64,000 nt of DNA from Indolivaga capnocytophagoides DSM 22835 (GCF_000426485.1 NZ_AUFL01000017.1:46872-110871); one strand, 5' to 3'; positions 36,863-46,823 are shown, counted from the stretch's first letter. Numbers and translations: made by a program. The notes: generated from the letters alone by a model not told the origin.

Positions 36863-36899
36863 GGGGTGAATTTGACTATTAGGGGGTGTGAAATTGTTA
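36863..36899 (-). promoter_or_regulatory. Candidate operator of the hybrid two-component regulator, susC pair 2
   Basis: On the plus strand: GGGGTGAATTTGACTATT, one A, then GGGGGTGTGAAATTGTTA. It differs from the site at 31733 in only two positions, although the surrounding DNA is not conserved to this degree. It lies 91-127 bp upstream of the susC ATG and about 260 bp from the regulator gene. Confidence 0.65.
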
Positions 36900-36962
36900 T
36901 CTTCCGACCGACCATACCGATTATAAGACACTAAACACAGACACTCCAGCCAAAAACAAAAA

Positions 36963-36993
36963 CAAAAATAGACAATAAGACAAAACTCTCAAA
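36963..36993 (-). promoter_or_regulatory. Alternative upstream promoter for susC (pair 2)
   Basis: The minus strand has TTTG (36990-36993), 19 bp, then TATTTTTG (36963-36970), a very good match to the Bacteroidetes consensus. It lies upstream of the operator-like site and would give a leader of about 185 nt, so it may be a basal promoter or chance in A-rich DNA. Confidence 0.35.
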
Positions 36994-37129
36994 CCATGTA
37001 AAACACAGGCAATATAAAAGAAAAACCTCTATGATTAGAAAAACATAAATTACAAATTTGACAATAAGACCCGAAAACAATTCAAATACAGGTAATCTCC
37101 AATATAAAATTCTATTTTAATACATTTAT

Positions 37130-37137
37130 TATCTTTG
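37130..37137 (+). promoter_or_regulatory. -7 promoter box of the hybrid regulator gene
   Basis: TATCTTTG, a perfect TAnnTTTG. The transcript would start near 37144, about 18 nt before the ATG at 37162. This box contains the upstream TTG at 37135, which therefore cannot be the start codon. Confidence 0.6.
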
Positions 37138-37161
37138 TGTGTGACCTTTCAACTTTCTATC

Positions 37162-40100
37162 ATGAATAAACTATATTACCTTTTTGTTTTACTCGGACTT
37201 ATACTATATACGGAAGATTCAAAATGTCAGCCAAAATGTTTCTTCGAACATTATGGAGCAGAAGACGGACTCCCTCAGCATACAGTAATGGACATACTGC
37301 AAGACCAAAAAGGTTTTATGTGGTTTTCGACATGGAACGGACTATGTAAGTTTGACGGGTACAACTTTACAACATACAAAATTCAGGACGGAGACTCTTA
37401 TCACATGATGAGCAACCGCATAGATCATATTGTAAACGACAAATACGGATACATCTGGACTCTGTCATACGACAACGAGGCTCACCGTTTCGATCCCAAA
37501 ACAGAACGTTTTATGGGGTTGAGATCTATCAAAGAATACAAAGATCTGACCTTCAACGCAACCCGCATAGCCCCGATGAAGTCGGGGAAGGTGTGGCTTT
37601 TATCTGAAAAAATGGGGGCAGTATGCATTACAGATTCAACTTTCAAAGTCGAAATTTTCGACACTAACAATAAAAAGATACAGAACAATAAGATCAACGA
37701 AGTATACGAAGACGAAAGTTTTCAGTCGTGGATATTGACTGAAAACGGACTATATTCACTCACTCCCGACATGAGTACTCCAAAAGCTTATTTCTTAGAT
37801 AAAAATACTTCTGCAATTAAACCTCAAGCCTTCTTTTCGGCACAGGAAATAGACGACGAAATATGGTTCGGAAGCAACAAGGGCAAAATATGGAGATACG
37901 ACAAAAACAACAGAAGCTTTTTACCTTTCGACACAGGGATATCGTCAGATATATCGAAAATAAAACGAATCGATAAAAATCTGATTTTGATCATAAGCAA
38001 CGGGCAGGGTTTCTGTATTTACAACAAAAACACGAACGAATTAGCCAAATACAATAAAACAAACACTCTAAATCTGAGAAGCAATACAATCATATCGAGC
38101 TATATAGACAAAAACAAAAACATCTGGTTCGAAATGGATTTATTGGGTGTTTCGAAATTCAACATTACAACCAAACAGATAAAACACTTCGAAATGAAGA
38201 TAGAAAGTGCCATTTCGAATGTTTTTCCTCCTAATTTTTTCATCTTCGAAGACAAAGCAGATCATCTGTATGTACATTTAAGAGGAGGAGGCTTCGGCTA
38301 TTACGATCCTCTGACTGATCAGCTCATCCCATTCTACAACGAACCGTCATCTCCTTCGTGGAGATTCTCCAATATGCTGCATTCCGGTTTTTCCGACCGT
38401 CAAGGCAACCTTTGGTTAAGCACCCGATCGCACGGACTCGAAAAAATAATTTTCAACAACAGTGTATTCAGATCTACTCTTATAGATACAGATACACACT
38501 CTACTATAAACAATGATGTCAGAAGTATCTTCGAAGACTCTTATCAACGGTTGTGGGTATCTACAAAAGGAGGTAAAATAATGATATATGATGCCGATCT
38601 GACTCCCATAGGATATATGTGCGCAAATGGCAAAATAGGCACGGGTACACCCCTAAGCGGAATAAGTTACAGCATAACAGAGGATCACGAAAAGAATATC
38701 TGGATAGGAACAAAAGGTGATGGTGTTTACAAATTGATAAAAACATCTGATCCTAAATCCTATACAATAGAACATTACAAAAACTCGCCGACCGACAAAT
38801 ACAGTTTGAGCGACAACAGTGTGTACAGTATATATGAGGATGCAAAACACCAGATATGGATCGGCACTTATGGAGGAGGTCTCAATCTGGTTGATAAACA
38901 TCTAAAAGGGAAGTTTTACAATCACAAAAACGACATGCGTGATTTCCCGATACATCAAGGAGCAAAAATAAGAATCATCTCTGCGGATAAATCGGGCAAT
39001 ATTTGTATCGGAACGACATTGGGATTAATCATGTTTTCATCGGCATTCAATTCGCCTCAGTCAATAAAATACAAAACATACACCCGCATACCCGGAACCG
39101 GAACCAGTATAAACAACAACGATGTGTACGATATATGTACAACACGCAGCGGAGATACCTATCTGGCAACTTTCGGGGGAGGTATCAATAAGATAAACGA
39201 GACAGACAAAGAGGGGTTCCCAACACAGTTTGTATCATTCACCACCAACGACGGACTGGCATCCGATGTTGTACTAACCATTGTAGAGGACAACCAAAAT
39301 AATCTGTGGATAGCCTCCGAAGGGAATCTGACACAGTTTAATCCGGCGACAAAATCATGCGAAACCTACAGCGAAGTAAGCCGACTTATCAAAGGGCAGA
39401 ATTTCTCTGAAGGATCAAGATATACCTCCCGTTCGGGTATCGTATCTTTCGGATACTCAAAAGGTTTTATATCTATCAACCCTCAAAAAATAGGACGAAA
39501 CACATATATTCCTTATGTAGCGCTAACTAAGCTATTGATATCCAACAAGCCTGTGCCGATCGGAGAAGATTCTCCTCTGAAAGAAAATATTGATGACATA
39601 AATCATCTGCAGCTAAATCATAAGCAAAATTTTATTAGCATCGAGTTCGCTGCACTGGACTATATCGACCCAAAGCGCATAAGCTATGCCTACAAACTCG
39701 AAGGGCTGGATGAAGATTGGGTAATCACCAAAGAACAGCGGATTGCCAACTATTCCAATCTCGCTCCGGGTAAGTATATATTCCATGTAAAATCGACAAA
39801 CAGCGATGGCATCTGGATGAAAAATGAACATGTACTGCACATAGAAATAACTCCGTCTTTCTGGCAGACAAACTGGGCTTACCTGATCTATATCGTCGCA
39901 GCCATCATCATACTGTATTCCATACTCCGAACTATATTTATATTCTACCGATTGAGAGACAGGGTTGTAATGGAACATGAACAAACTGAAATGAAAACCC
40001 GCTTTTTCACCGATATCTCGCACGAAATACGCACCCCGTTAACGATGATAGTATCTCCGGTTGAAAATATAATAGATGATGAAAATACCCCTGACGAAAC

Positions 40101-41622
40101 AAAATCGCAGTTACAGCTCGTTCTGAACAATGCGAACCGTATGCTGCGTATGGTAAACCAAATTCTTGATTTCAGAAAGATACAGAAGAAACAACTATCC
40201 GTACAGCCCACCGAGATAGGACCTTATGTATCGGAAATATGTCAGAGCTTTTTCAAAACCGCAGAAACTCAGAATATCGATCTTAAAATAAATGACCGGA
40301 GCGAACACGAAAAAATATGGATCGACCGCGACAGTGTAGAAAAACTAATATACAACCTCTTGTCAAATTCTCTTAAATACACATCCGAAGGAAAATCCAT
40401 AGAAGTAAATATTTTCAGGAAAGACAAGTCTATGGTTTTACAGGTTATAGATGAAGGAAAAGGAATGACGAAAGATATACTGAATAAGTTATTTACCCGT
40501 TTCGTTTCTTTTAATCCCGATAAAAGCAAACCTAGCACAGGTATCGGGTTGTCGATAGTAAAAGAAGTTGCAGATAAACACCATGCAAAAATACAGGTCG
40601 ACAGCAGTCCGAATGAAGGCTCTTGCTTTTCAGTCATTTTCAATATGGGAATTGAGCACTTCGAAGATGAAGTAGATATTGTAAAGCAGGAAGAATCGCC
40701 TGTATACTCCGTACCTGAAAATACAGAAAATCCGTTATCAACGAATACCGAAGCTATATCCATAAGTAGAATTCAGGAAACCGACAATACACCCGACAAA
40801 GCAACAATACTTGTTGTGGAGGATGATCCTGACCTCAGACACTTCATACGCACTATACTCCTGCCCTTTTATGATGTGCTGGAAGCCGAAAACGGCAGGG
40901 AAGGTTATGAAACTGCAGTAAACAGCCTTCCCGATTTTATTGTAAGCGACTTGATGATGCCCGAAGTAGATGGTGCAGAATTTCTGCAGCAAATACGAAA
41001 CAACTGCGAGACCAGCCATATACCGTTCATTATGCTTACAGCTAAAGCAGATATGGAAAGCAGACTCAACGGGTTGGAATACGGTGCAGATGATTATATC
41101 ACTAAGCCGTTCAGCGTAAAATACCTCAAAGCCCGTATCAACAATATCGTACAGCAAAGAAAACGATTGTACGAAGTTTATACTCTCAGGGTTCAAAAAA
41201 AGACAGGGGACAATATTCCTCATGATCAGAATACCACCGGAAAAGAGGGACAGTCCATCACCATACACGATAATAACTTCCTATATAAAGTAGAAGAAAT
41301 TATCGAAGAGAATATCGACAACAGCGACTTTCTTATAGAAGATCTCGTTTCGGCTATGGCAATGAGCCGTACCGTTTTTTTCAAGAAACTAAAAAGCCTG
41401 ACGGGTTACTCGCCCATTGAATTTGTACGGAATGTAAAAATAAAACATGCCGCCAAACTAATTCTCAGCAATGAAAATTATACAATAAAAGAAGTCTCTT
41501 TTATGATCGGAATAGCCGATACAAAATACTTCACACAATGCTTTAAGAAGATATACGGAGTACCTCCGAGTGAATACAGAAACCAGTCAAGAGAGTCGGA
41601 TATCAAAAATAAAAAGCAGTAA
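37162..41622 (+). CDS. Hybrid two-component system regulator (sensor kinase, receiver and AraC domain fused)
   Basis: 1486 residues from the ATG at 37162. Order: signal peptide; two seven-bladed periplasmic propellers of Reg_prop repeats (about 25-800, for example QDQKGFMWFSTWNGLCKFDG); Y_Y_Y domain (about 835-900); one membrane helix (about 908-930); histidine kinase with His954 in SHEIRTPLT; ATPase domain (about 1055-1165, with GTGIGLSIV-type motif STGIGLSIV); receiver (about 1213-1325) with Asp1263 in SDLMMPEVDG and Lys in ITKPF; AraC-type helix-turn-helix (about 1377-1477). Such proteins sense an oligosaccharide in the periplasm and activate the adjacent locus. It is divergent from susC pair 2 and is the evident regulator of the pectin genes. 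Confidence 0.95.
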   Translation: MNKLYYLFVLLGLILYTEDSKCQPKCFFEHYGAEDGLPQHTVMDILQDQKGFMWFSTWNGLCKFDGYNFTTYKIQDGDSYHMMSNRIDHIVNDKYGYIWTLSYDNEAHRFDPKTERFMGLRSIKEYKDLTFNATRIAPMKSGKVWLLSEKMGAVCITDSTFKVEIFDTNNKKIQNNKINEVYEDESFQSWILTENGLYSLTPDMSTPKAYFLDKNTSAIKPQAFFSAQEIDDEIWFGSNKGKIWRYDKNNRSFLPFDTGISSDISKIKRIDKNLILIISNGQGFCIYNKNTNELAKYNKTNTLNLRSNTIISSYIDKNKNIWFEMDLLGVSKFNITTKQIKHFEMKIESAISNVFPPNFFIFEDKADHLYVHLRGGGFGYYDPLTDQLIPFYNEPSSPSWRFSNMLHSGFSDRQGNLWLSTRSHGLEKIIFNNSVFRSTLIDTDTHSTINNDVRSIFEDSYQRLWVSTKGGKIMIYDADLTPIGYMCANGKIGTGTPLSGISYSITEDHEKNIWIGTKGDGVYKLIKTSDPKSYTIEHYKNSPTDKYSLSDNSVYSIYEDAKHQIWIGTYGGGLNLVDKHLKGKFYNHKNDMRDFPIHQGAKIRIISADKSGNICIGTTLGLIMFSSAFNSPQSIKYKTYTRIPGTGTSINNNDVYDICTTRSGDTYLATFGGGINKINETDKEGFPTQFVSFTTNDGLASDVVLTIVEDNQNNLWIASEGNLTQFNPATKSCETYSEVSRLIKGQNFSEGSRYTSRSGIVSFGYSKGFISINPQKIGRNTYIPYVALTKLLISNKPVPIGEDSPLKENIDDINHLQLNHKQNFISIEFAALDYIDPKRISYAYKLEGLDEDWVITKEQRIANYSNLAPGKYIFHVKSTNSDGIWMKNEHVLHIEITPSFWQTNWAYLIYIVAAIIILYSILRTIFIFYRLRDRVVMEHEQTEMKTRFFTDISHEIRTPLTMIVSPVENIIDDENTPDETKSQLQLVLNNANRMLRMVNQILDFRKIQKKQLSVQPTEIGPYVSEICQSFFKTAETQNIDLKINDRSEHEKIWIDRDSVEKLIYNLLSNSLKYTSEGKSIEVNIFRKDKSMVLQVIDEGKGMTKDILNKLFTRFVSFNPDKSKPSTGIGLSIVKEVADKHHAKIQVDSSPNEGSCFSVIFNMGIEHFEDEVDIVKQEESPVYSVPENTENPLSTNTEAISISRIQETDNTPDKATILVVEDDPDLRHFIRTILLPFYDVLEAENGREGYETAVNSLPDFIVSDLMMPEVDGAEFLQQIRNNCETSHIPFIMLTAKADMESRLNGLEYGADDYITKPFSVKYLKARINNIVQQRKRLYEVYTLRVQKKTGDNIPHDQNTTGKEGQSITIHDNNFLYKVEEIIEENIDNSDFLIEDLVSAMAMSRTVFFKKLKSLTGYSPIEFVRNVKIKHAAKLILSNENYTIKEVSFMIGIADTKYFTQCFKKIYGVPPSEYRNQSRESDIKNKKQ

Positions 41623-41654
41623 GTATTCTATACTGTATTTTTAAGAGATAACTA

Positions 41655-41850
41655 AGAGCCTGTTTAAATTTTATAGCTAAGCTTTTTTATAGCAGTTGTG
41701 AGATGGATTTTTTGCTTTTTTTCTACAGGTTTAGCGGGCTAAACCAAGAAAAGAAAGTAAAAAACAGACTCACAAGAGCAGAAAAAAGCAGCTAAGAATT
41801 AGGTTAAAGAGCCTTTAATGATAATTTTCGCTAAAATTGAAACAGGCTCT
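41655..41850. mobile_element. MITE-like fold-back element with target-site duplication
   Basis: Ends are AGAGCCTGTTTAAATTTT (41655-41672) and AAAATTGAAACAGGCTCT (41833-41850), an 18-bp inverted repeat with one mismatch. AACTA flanks it on both sides (41650-41654 and 41851-41855), a 5-bp target-site duplication. The inside is also palindromic: TTGTGAG with CTCACAA, and a central GGTTTAGCGGGCTAAACC (41728-41745). No transposase frame fits in the 196 bp, so it would move in trans. It lies between the hybrid regulator and the DUF4861 gene. Confidence 0.85.
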
Positions 41851-41885
41851 AACTATTGGGGACAGGCTTGGATGAAGAAACAAAT

Positions 41886-41899
41886 AGATCTGAGACCTT
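41886..41899. repeat. Head-only copy of the dispersed palindrome
   Basis: AGATCTGAGACCTT, upstream of the DUF4861 promoter box at 41975 and 36 bp after the MITE. No body or tail is seen. Confidence 0.5.
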
Positions 41900-41974
41900 G
41901 ATGTAATATTGTACAAATACAGGGAATAATTAACAAAGTCAAAATGTCCCCTCTCTGTCCCGTATATTTTTATT

Positions 41975-41982
41975 TATATTTG
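41975..41982 (+). promoter_or_regulatory. -7 promoter box of the DUF4861 gene
   Basis: TATATTTG, form TAnnTTTG, giving a leader of about 70 nt. No clear -33 TTTG. Confidence 0.5.
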
Positions 41983-42059
41983 TGTGTAAGTAATCTCGTA
42001 ACCCGTTATTACCTATAAGACAAATAACGGAAAACTAAGAAACCGAAGAACCTTATCAC

Positions 42060-43304
42060 ATGAATGCATTTGTATCTATCGCAAAAAAAATGAGCTATGC
42101 AGGACTATTGTTTACATTGCAGCCTGCACTATTCATGAGCCTTTCAGCCCAGGATCTAAGTAAAGAAATCCGCTTGAAAAATAATTCTGCTGCAACCATA
42201 ATCGATTACACCGCAGAAATACCTCTTGAGGAATTATCTCTGCCCTTAGGCAACTATGTAGCAGAATACAATGGAAAAGTTGTTCCTCTGGAAATTAGCA
42301 GCAATATTTATAAGAAAAATTTTGCAATACTGCCGATAGATAAAATAGAAGCAAATAAAGAAATCAAAGTAACAATCAAAAACGGGACAAGCGAAGCGTA
42401 TCCCAAACGCACCTACGCTGAGCTTGCACATAAGATTGGGGGACAATTTATCGGTAAAGAATATATCGGCGGTTTTTCGTGGGTAAAACCAAACCAACTG
42501 ACCATACCCGGAACATTTACCGACCATTCCTACTACATTAAATACGAAGGTCCCGGATGGGAGAGCGACAAAGTAGCATTCCGTTTCTATCTCGATAACC
42601 GTAATGCAATCGATGTTTTTGCAAAAACGACATCAGACATTGTACTCCCTGCAGTAGGTACAGACGGATTTGCCAATTATCATAATCTGGCAGCATGGGG
42701 TATGGATAATATGAAAGTAGGCGCAGGTCTTGGTATCGGAACAATCGCAATATGGAATGGAACTAAAGCTGTACGTGTCGAAAAAAAGGACAGTACAACA
42801 TGCCTTATCCCGATGGACGGAAAAATCAGGTCGCAGGTTAAAACTATTTATTATGGATGGGATGCCAACGGCACAAAATGCAATCTGACTTCATTGATTT
42901 CTATTGATGCAGGAAGCAGAGCATCCCACATGGAATTATTGACAGACAAAAACATTGATAACATTGCAACCGGAATAATTAAAGACAAAAACGGCAAACT
43001 TATCGTGAAAAACGAAGCCGGAAGTGAATGGTCATACATTGCGACCTTCGGCAAACAAAGTCTGAATAAAGACATGCAGGGTCTGGCACTCTTTGCCCGA
43101 ACCAAACAAATCAAACAAATTACGGAGGACGATTTGAATCACGTTGTGGTACTATCTCCAGAAAACGGATACGTAGAATACTACTTTATGCCGACATGGG
43201 AATTAGACAAAGAACCGGTGAAGGACGAAGCCGCTTTCATGAAGTGTATCGATGAAGTACTCAACCGCTTAAATAGTAAAATTAACATAACCGGACTAAA
43301 ATAA
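42060..43304 (+). CDS. Secreted DUF4861 protein
   Basis: 414 residues with a signal peptide (ends SLSAQ). Hallmarks of DUF4861 are visible: KRTYAELAHKIGG, YIKYEGPGWESDKVAFRFYLDNRNAIDVF (middle of the protein, about 160-190, quoted in part) and NLAAWGMDNMKVG. Conserved Trp, Glu, Asp, Arg and His positions and the secretion signal suggest an enzyme acting on uronate sugars, since members of this family often sit in polysaccharide loci. I do not know an established activity, so no function is assigned. It stands alone between the MITE and uxaC, with its own promoter and a terminator after it, next to the galacturonate genes. Confidence 0.8.
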   Translation: MNAFVSIAKKMSYAGLLFTLQPALFMSLSAQDLSKEIRLKNNSAATIIDYTAEIPLEELSLPLGNYVAEYNGKVVPLEISSNIYKKNFAILPIDKIEANKEIKVTIKNGTSEAYPKRTYAELAHKIGGQFIGKEYIGGFSWVKPNQLTIPGTFTDHSYYIKYEGPGWESDKVAFRFYLDNRNAIDVFAKTTSDIVLPAVGTDGFANYHNLAAWGMDNMKVGAGLGIGTIAIWNGTKAVRVEKKDSTTCLIPMDGKIRSQVKTIYYGWDANGTKCNLTSLISIDAGSRASHMELLTDKNIDNIATGIIKDKNGKLIVKNEAGSEWSYIATFGKQSLNKDMQGLALFARTKQIKQITEDDLNHVVVLSPENGYVEYYFMPTWELDKEPVKDEAAFMKCIDEVLNRLNSKINITGLK

Positions 43305-43318
43305 ACATCAATATTGTT

Positions 43319-43361
43319 GGAAAAAAGCATCCTTTAAGCTTTATTTGCAGGATGCTTTTCC
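43319..43361 (+). terminator. Stem-loop terminator after the DUF4861 gene
   Basis: Arms AAGCATCCT and AGGATGCTT extend into GGAAAA/TTTTCC, with a loop of about 15 nt, 15 bp after the stop. The downstream T content is modest, so termination may be partial. Confidence 0.6.
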
Positions 43362-43452
43362 AAGCATGATTTATTTTTTGCCAAAATATGTGTTCGCACA
43401 CATACAATATAACAGAATCTTGAATAATCTGATATCAGACAAAAAACGATTA

Positions 43453-43542
43453 AAGAACTGAGACCTTTTTACCACTTTGGGAAGTATAATAACCAAAGTT
43501 TACCATGAACTAAATATATCATTAAATACTTTTATTTACTTA
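43453..43542 (+). repeat. Dispersed intergenic repeat upstream of uxaC, copy F
   Basis: Head half AACTGAGACCT, then TTTTACCACTTTG, AACCAAAG, TGAACTAAA and tail CATTAAATACTTTTATTTACTTA split as CATTAAATACTT and TTATTTACTTA. Two bases shorter than copies B-D. Here the tail points at the uxaC start, 19 bp away, and ACCACTTTG stands where other copies have a TAnnTTTG box. Confidence 0.65.
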
Positions 43543-43561
43543 AATAATAAAGACATTTACA

Positions 43562-44968
43562 ATGAAACAATTTCTTGATGACAACTTCGTCTTACAAACA
43601 GAAACAGCACAACAGCTCTATCACGAGCATGCGAAGAAATTACCAATCATTGATTACCACTGCCATTTAGATCCAAAACTAATCGCAGAAAACTACCAAT
43701 TCGATAATCTTGGCGAAATATGGTTGGCAGGAGACCACTACAAATGGCGTGCAATGCGTACAAATGGAGTGGACGAACGTTTTTGTACCGGAAAAGATAC
43801 TACCGACTGGGAAAAATTTGAGAAATGGGCAGAAACAGTTCCATACACAATGCGTAACCCTCTCTATCACTGGACACACCTTGAACTGAAAACAGCTTTT
43901 GGGGTTACTAAATTACTGAAACCCGAAACAGCAAAAGAAATATTCGACATCTGTACAGCTAAACTTCGTACTCCCGAATTTTCGGCAAGAGGTATGATGA
44001 AACATTACAATGTAGAAACCGTTTGTACAACCGATGATCCGGTAGATTCTCTTGAATATCATCTGTCTCTGAAAAAAGAAGGATTCTCGATCAAAATTCT
44101 TCCGACATGGCGTCCCGACAAAGCAATGGGAGTAGAGGTACCTGCTGATTTCAGAGCTTATGTAGAAAAATTATCTGCTATATCAGGAGTATCTATCAGT
44201 AAGTTTGCAGACCTGATTGCTGCATTGCGCAACCGTCACGATTTCTTCTCCAGCGTAGGATGTAAATTATCAGACCACGGTATCGAAGAATTTTATGCTG
44301 AAGATTACACAACAGCTGAGATAGAAAATATATTCAACAAAGTATACGGAGGTAAAGAACTTACCAAAGAAGAAATCATAAAATTCAAATCGGCAATGTT
44401 GGTCGAAGGTGCTATCATGGATTGGGAAAAAGGCTGGACTCAGCAATTCCACTATGGAGCTATCCGTAACAACAACACACGCCTGTTTAACCAACTAGGA
44501 CCAGACACAGGATTCGATTCCATCGGAGACTTTACCATTGCCAAAGCAATGTCTAAATTTTTCAACAGACTGGATACAAACAATCAACTGGCTAAAACAA
44601 TCATCTACAATCTAAACCCCAGAGACAACGATCTGATAGCTACGATGATCGGAAATTTTCAGGATGGATCGGTTGCCGGAAAAATTCAATTCGGATCGGG
44701 ATGGTGGTTCCTTGATCAAAAAACAGGGATGGAGGCACAGATGAATTCTCTTTCGAACCTTGGTTTACTGAGCCGTTTCGTCGGTATGCTGACCGATTCC
44801 CGCAGTTTCTTATCATATCCTCGTCACGAGTATTTCAGAAGAATTCTATGTAATCTGATCGGTAATGATGTCGAAGAGGGCTTACTCCCTGCATCCGAAT
44901 TACCATTCTTAGGACAATTAGTTGAGGATGTATCATATTATAATGCAAAAAACTTCTTTAAATTCTAA
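43562..44968 (+). CDS. uxaC: Glucuronate/galacturonate isomerase
   Basis: 468 residues, the usual length of UxaC (about 470). Conserved features: N-terminal IDYHCHLDPK metal site motif, GDHYKWRAMR, TTDDPVDSLEYH, FHYGAIRNNNTR and the C-terminal SYPRHEYFRRILCNLIG. It converts D-galacturonate to D-tagaturonate (and glucuronate to fructuronate) in the cytoplasm, the first step of the isomerase pathway. It heads a gene run kdgK, kdgA, transporter, uxaB, HIT, uxaA and is preceded by a copy of the 92-bp repeat. Confidence 0.96.
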   Translation: MKQFLDDNFVLQTETAQQLYHEHAKKLPIIDYHCHLDPKLIAENYQFDNLGEIWLAGDHYKWRAMRTNGVDERFCTGKDTTDWEKFEKWAETVPYTMRNPLYHWTHLELKTAFGVTKLLKPETAKEIFDICTAKLRTPEFSARGMMKHYNVETVCTTDDPVDSLEYHLSLKKEGFSIKILPTWRPDKAMGVEVPADFRAYVEKLSAISGVSISKFADLIAALRNRHDFFSSVGCKLSDHGIEEFYAEDYTTAEIENIFNKVYGGKELTKEEIIKFKSAMLVEGAIMDWEKGWTQQFHYGAIRNNNTRLFNQLGPDTGFDSIGDFTIAKAMSKFFNRLDTNNQLAKTIIYNLNPRDNDLIATMIGNFQDGSVAGKIQFGSGWWFLDQKTGMEAQMNSLSNLGLLSRFVGMLTDSRSFLSYPRHEYFRRILCNLIGNDVEEGLLPASELPFLGQLVEDVSYYNAKNFFKF

Positions 44969-45046
44969 TTTTACAGCTTTGACAAGTACAACAATGTGAG
45001 CTTATTATAACCTAAAACAACATTATTAAAATATTTTATTTATCTA
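44969..45046 (+). repeat. Dispersed intergenic repeat between uxaC and kdgK, copy G
   Basis: Body without the head palindrome: TTTTACAGCTTTGACAAGTA, then ATTATAACCTAAA and a tail ATTATTAAAATATTTTATTTATCTA read in two parts (ATTATTAAAATATTT, TATTTATCTA). The uxaC stop codon occupies the place where the head would be. The tail ends 3 bp before the kdgK ATG. Confidence 0.6.
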
Positions 45047-45049
45047 AAT

Positions 45050-46087
45050 ATGAAAAAAGTAGTAACCTTCGGAGAAATCATGTTGCGCCTTGCAACTCCC
45101 GGATACCAACGTTTTATACAGTCGACAAACCTTAATGCTACTTTTGGTGGTGGTGAAGCAAACGTAGCGGTGTCACTTTCTAACTATGGAATACCCACTG
45201 ACTTCGTTACACGCCTGCCTAAAAACGACATTGCAGAATGGTGTATATCAGACCTTAGAAAATATAATGTAGGCGTTAGCAATATCGAAAGAGGCGGTGA
45301 CCGTGTAGGGATTTACTTCTTAGAAACAGGAGCGGTGGCTCGTGCTTCAAAAGTGGTATATGACCGTGCAAACTCGGCAATCGCTGACATCAAACCCGGA
45401 ATGATCAACTGGAGAGAAATTTTCAAAGATGCTCAATGGTTTCACTGGACAGGAATCACTCCTGCGCTTTCGCAAGGTGCTGCTGATGCTTGTCTGGAAG
45501 CTATCAAAATAGCGAATGAAATGGGGGTAACCGTTTCAACCGACCTAAACTACCGCAAAAACCTTTGGAAGTACGGCAAAACTGCAGATCAGGTAATGCC
45601 CGCTTTGGTAGAGGGATGTGATGTGATTCTTGGAAATGAAGAAGATGCAGAAAAAGTATTCGGTATCAAACCCGAAGGATTCGATGTGGCTCACACTGGA
45701 GGAGAAGTTAATGCGGCTGAATTTGAATCGGTTTGTACTCAGATGATGAAAAAATTCCCAAGAGCCAAGAAAGTAATTATTACCCTTCGTGGATCAATCA
45801 ATGCCAACCACAATACTTGGGGCGGATGTTTATATTCAGACAAATTGTACCAGTCCAAACGTTACGATATTACTCATATCGTTGACCGTGTAGGTGGCGG
45901 GGACTCATTTATGGGAGGCTTGATTTACGGTTTGATTTCTTATCCTTCTGATGATCAGAAAGCACTTGAATTTGCAGTAGCGGCTTCTTGTCTGAAACAC
46001 ACTGTTTACGGAGACTTCAACTTAGTGACTGTTCCTGAAGTAGAGAACCTGATGAAGGGAGATGGTTCGGGACGTGTTTCTCGTTAA
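45050..46087 (+). CDS. kdgK: 2-keto-3-deoxygluconate kinase (PfkB family)
   Basis: 345 residues. PfkB/ribokinase features: N-terminal [23 protein letters not shown] (sugar site), [11 protein letters not shown] and the phosphate/catalytic motif [13 protein letters not shown] near residue 280-292, where the Asp of GGGD is the base. It phosphorylates KDG made by UxaA to KDPG. Context with uxaC, kdgA and uxaA makes this substrate much more likely than another sugar. It is preceded by a repeat body copy and followed 44 bp later by kdgA. Confidence 0.93.
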   Translation: MKKVVTFGEIMLRLATPGYQRFIQSTNLNATFGGGEANVAVSLSNYGIPTDFVTRLPKNDIAEWCISDLRKYNVGVSNIERGGDRVGIYFLETGAVARASKVVYDRANSAIADIKPGMINWREIFKDAQWFHWTGITPALSQGAADACLEAIKIANEMGVTVSTDLNYRKNLWKYGKTADQVMPALVEGCDVILGNEEDAEKVFGIKPEGFDVAHTGGEVNAAEFESVCTQMMKKFPRAKKVIITLRGSINANHNTWGGCLYSDKLYQSKRYDITHIVDRVGGGDSFMGGLIYGLISYPSDDQKALEFAVAASCLKHTVYGDFNLVTVPEVENLMKGDGSGRVSR

Positions 46088-46131
46088 TTCAATCTGAAAA
46101 TTTACTATTTACATTCTATAATTTAAAAACT

Positions 46132-46806
46132 ATGGCTCGTTTTTCAAGAATACAAGTTTGTCAGGCTGTCGCAGAAACAGGAATGGTTCCTGTATTTTAT
46201 AACAGCGATCTGGAAATATCAAAACAAGTGGTAAAAGCATGCTACCAAGGTGGGGTACGTGCATTCGAATTTACAAACAGAGGGGATTTTGCTCACGAAA
46301 TATTCGGCGAGCTAAACAAATGGGCTGCTAAAGAATGTCCCGATATGATCCTCGGAATAGGTTCTATAGTTGACGCCGGAACAGCATCATTGTTTCTTCA
46401 ACTGGGAGCAAACTTCGTTGTAGGACCTCTTCTCAACCCAGATATATTTAAAGTATGCAACCGACGTCAGGTAGCTTATATACCCGGATGCGGATCCGTA
46501 TCAGAAGTCGGATATGCACAGGAATTAGGTGCGGAAATTGTGAAGGTGTTCCCTGCAGGAAATGTAGGAGGTCCTTCGTTCGTTAAAAACGTGAAAGCTC
46601 CGATGCCATGGTCTTCTGTTATGGTGACAGGAGGGGTAGAACCTACCGAAGAAAACCTCACTAAATGGGTAGAAGCTGGAGTTACTGCAGTAGGCATGGG
46701 TTCGAACCTCTTCCCTAAAGAGGTGATTGCGGCGAAGGAATGGTCGAAGATTGCAGATATGAGCAAGAAAGCTTTGGAATTCATCAAAAAAGCAAGAACT
46801 AAATAA
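46132..46806 (+). CDS. kdgA: KDPG aldolase
   Basis: 224 residues. Class I aldolase of the KDPG/KHG family: Glu46 in AFEFTNRG and the Schiff-base Lys138 in EIVKVFPAG, with [18 protein letters not shown] and VTGGVEPT as phosphate-site strands. It splits KDPG into pyruvate and glyceraldehyde 3-phosphate, the last step of galacturonate breakdown. It could also be called eda. The transporter gene starts 17 bp after its stop. Confidence 0.94.
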   Translation: MARFSRIQVCQAVAETGMVPVFYNSDLEISKQVVKACYQGGVRAFEFTNRGDFAHEIFGELNKWAAKECPDMILGIGSIVDAGTASLFLQLGANFVVGPLLNPDIFKVCNRRQVAYIPGCGSVSEVGYAQELGAEIVKVFPAGNVGGPSFVKNVKAPMPWSSVMVTGGVEPTEENLTKWVEAGVTAVGMGSNLFPKEVIAAKEWSKIADMSKKALEFIKKARTK

Positions 46807-46823
46807 TAACCTAAACCGATACC

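Noticed and set aside
37135..37161. Upstream TTG start for the hybrid regulator
   Set aside because: The TTG is part of the TATCTTTG promoter box; the ATG at 37162 gives a normal signal peptide.
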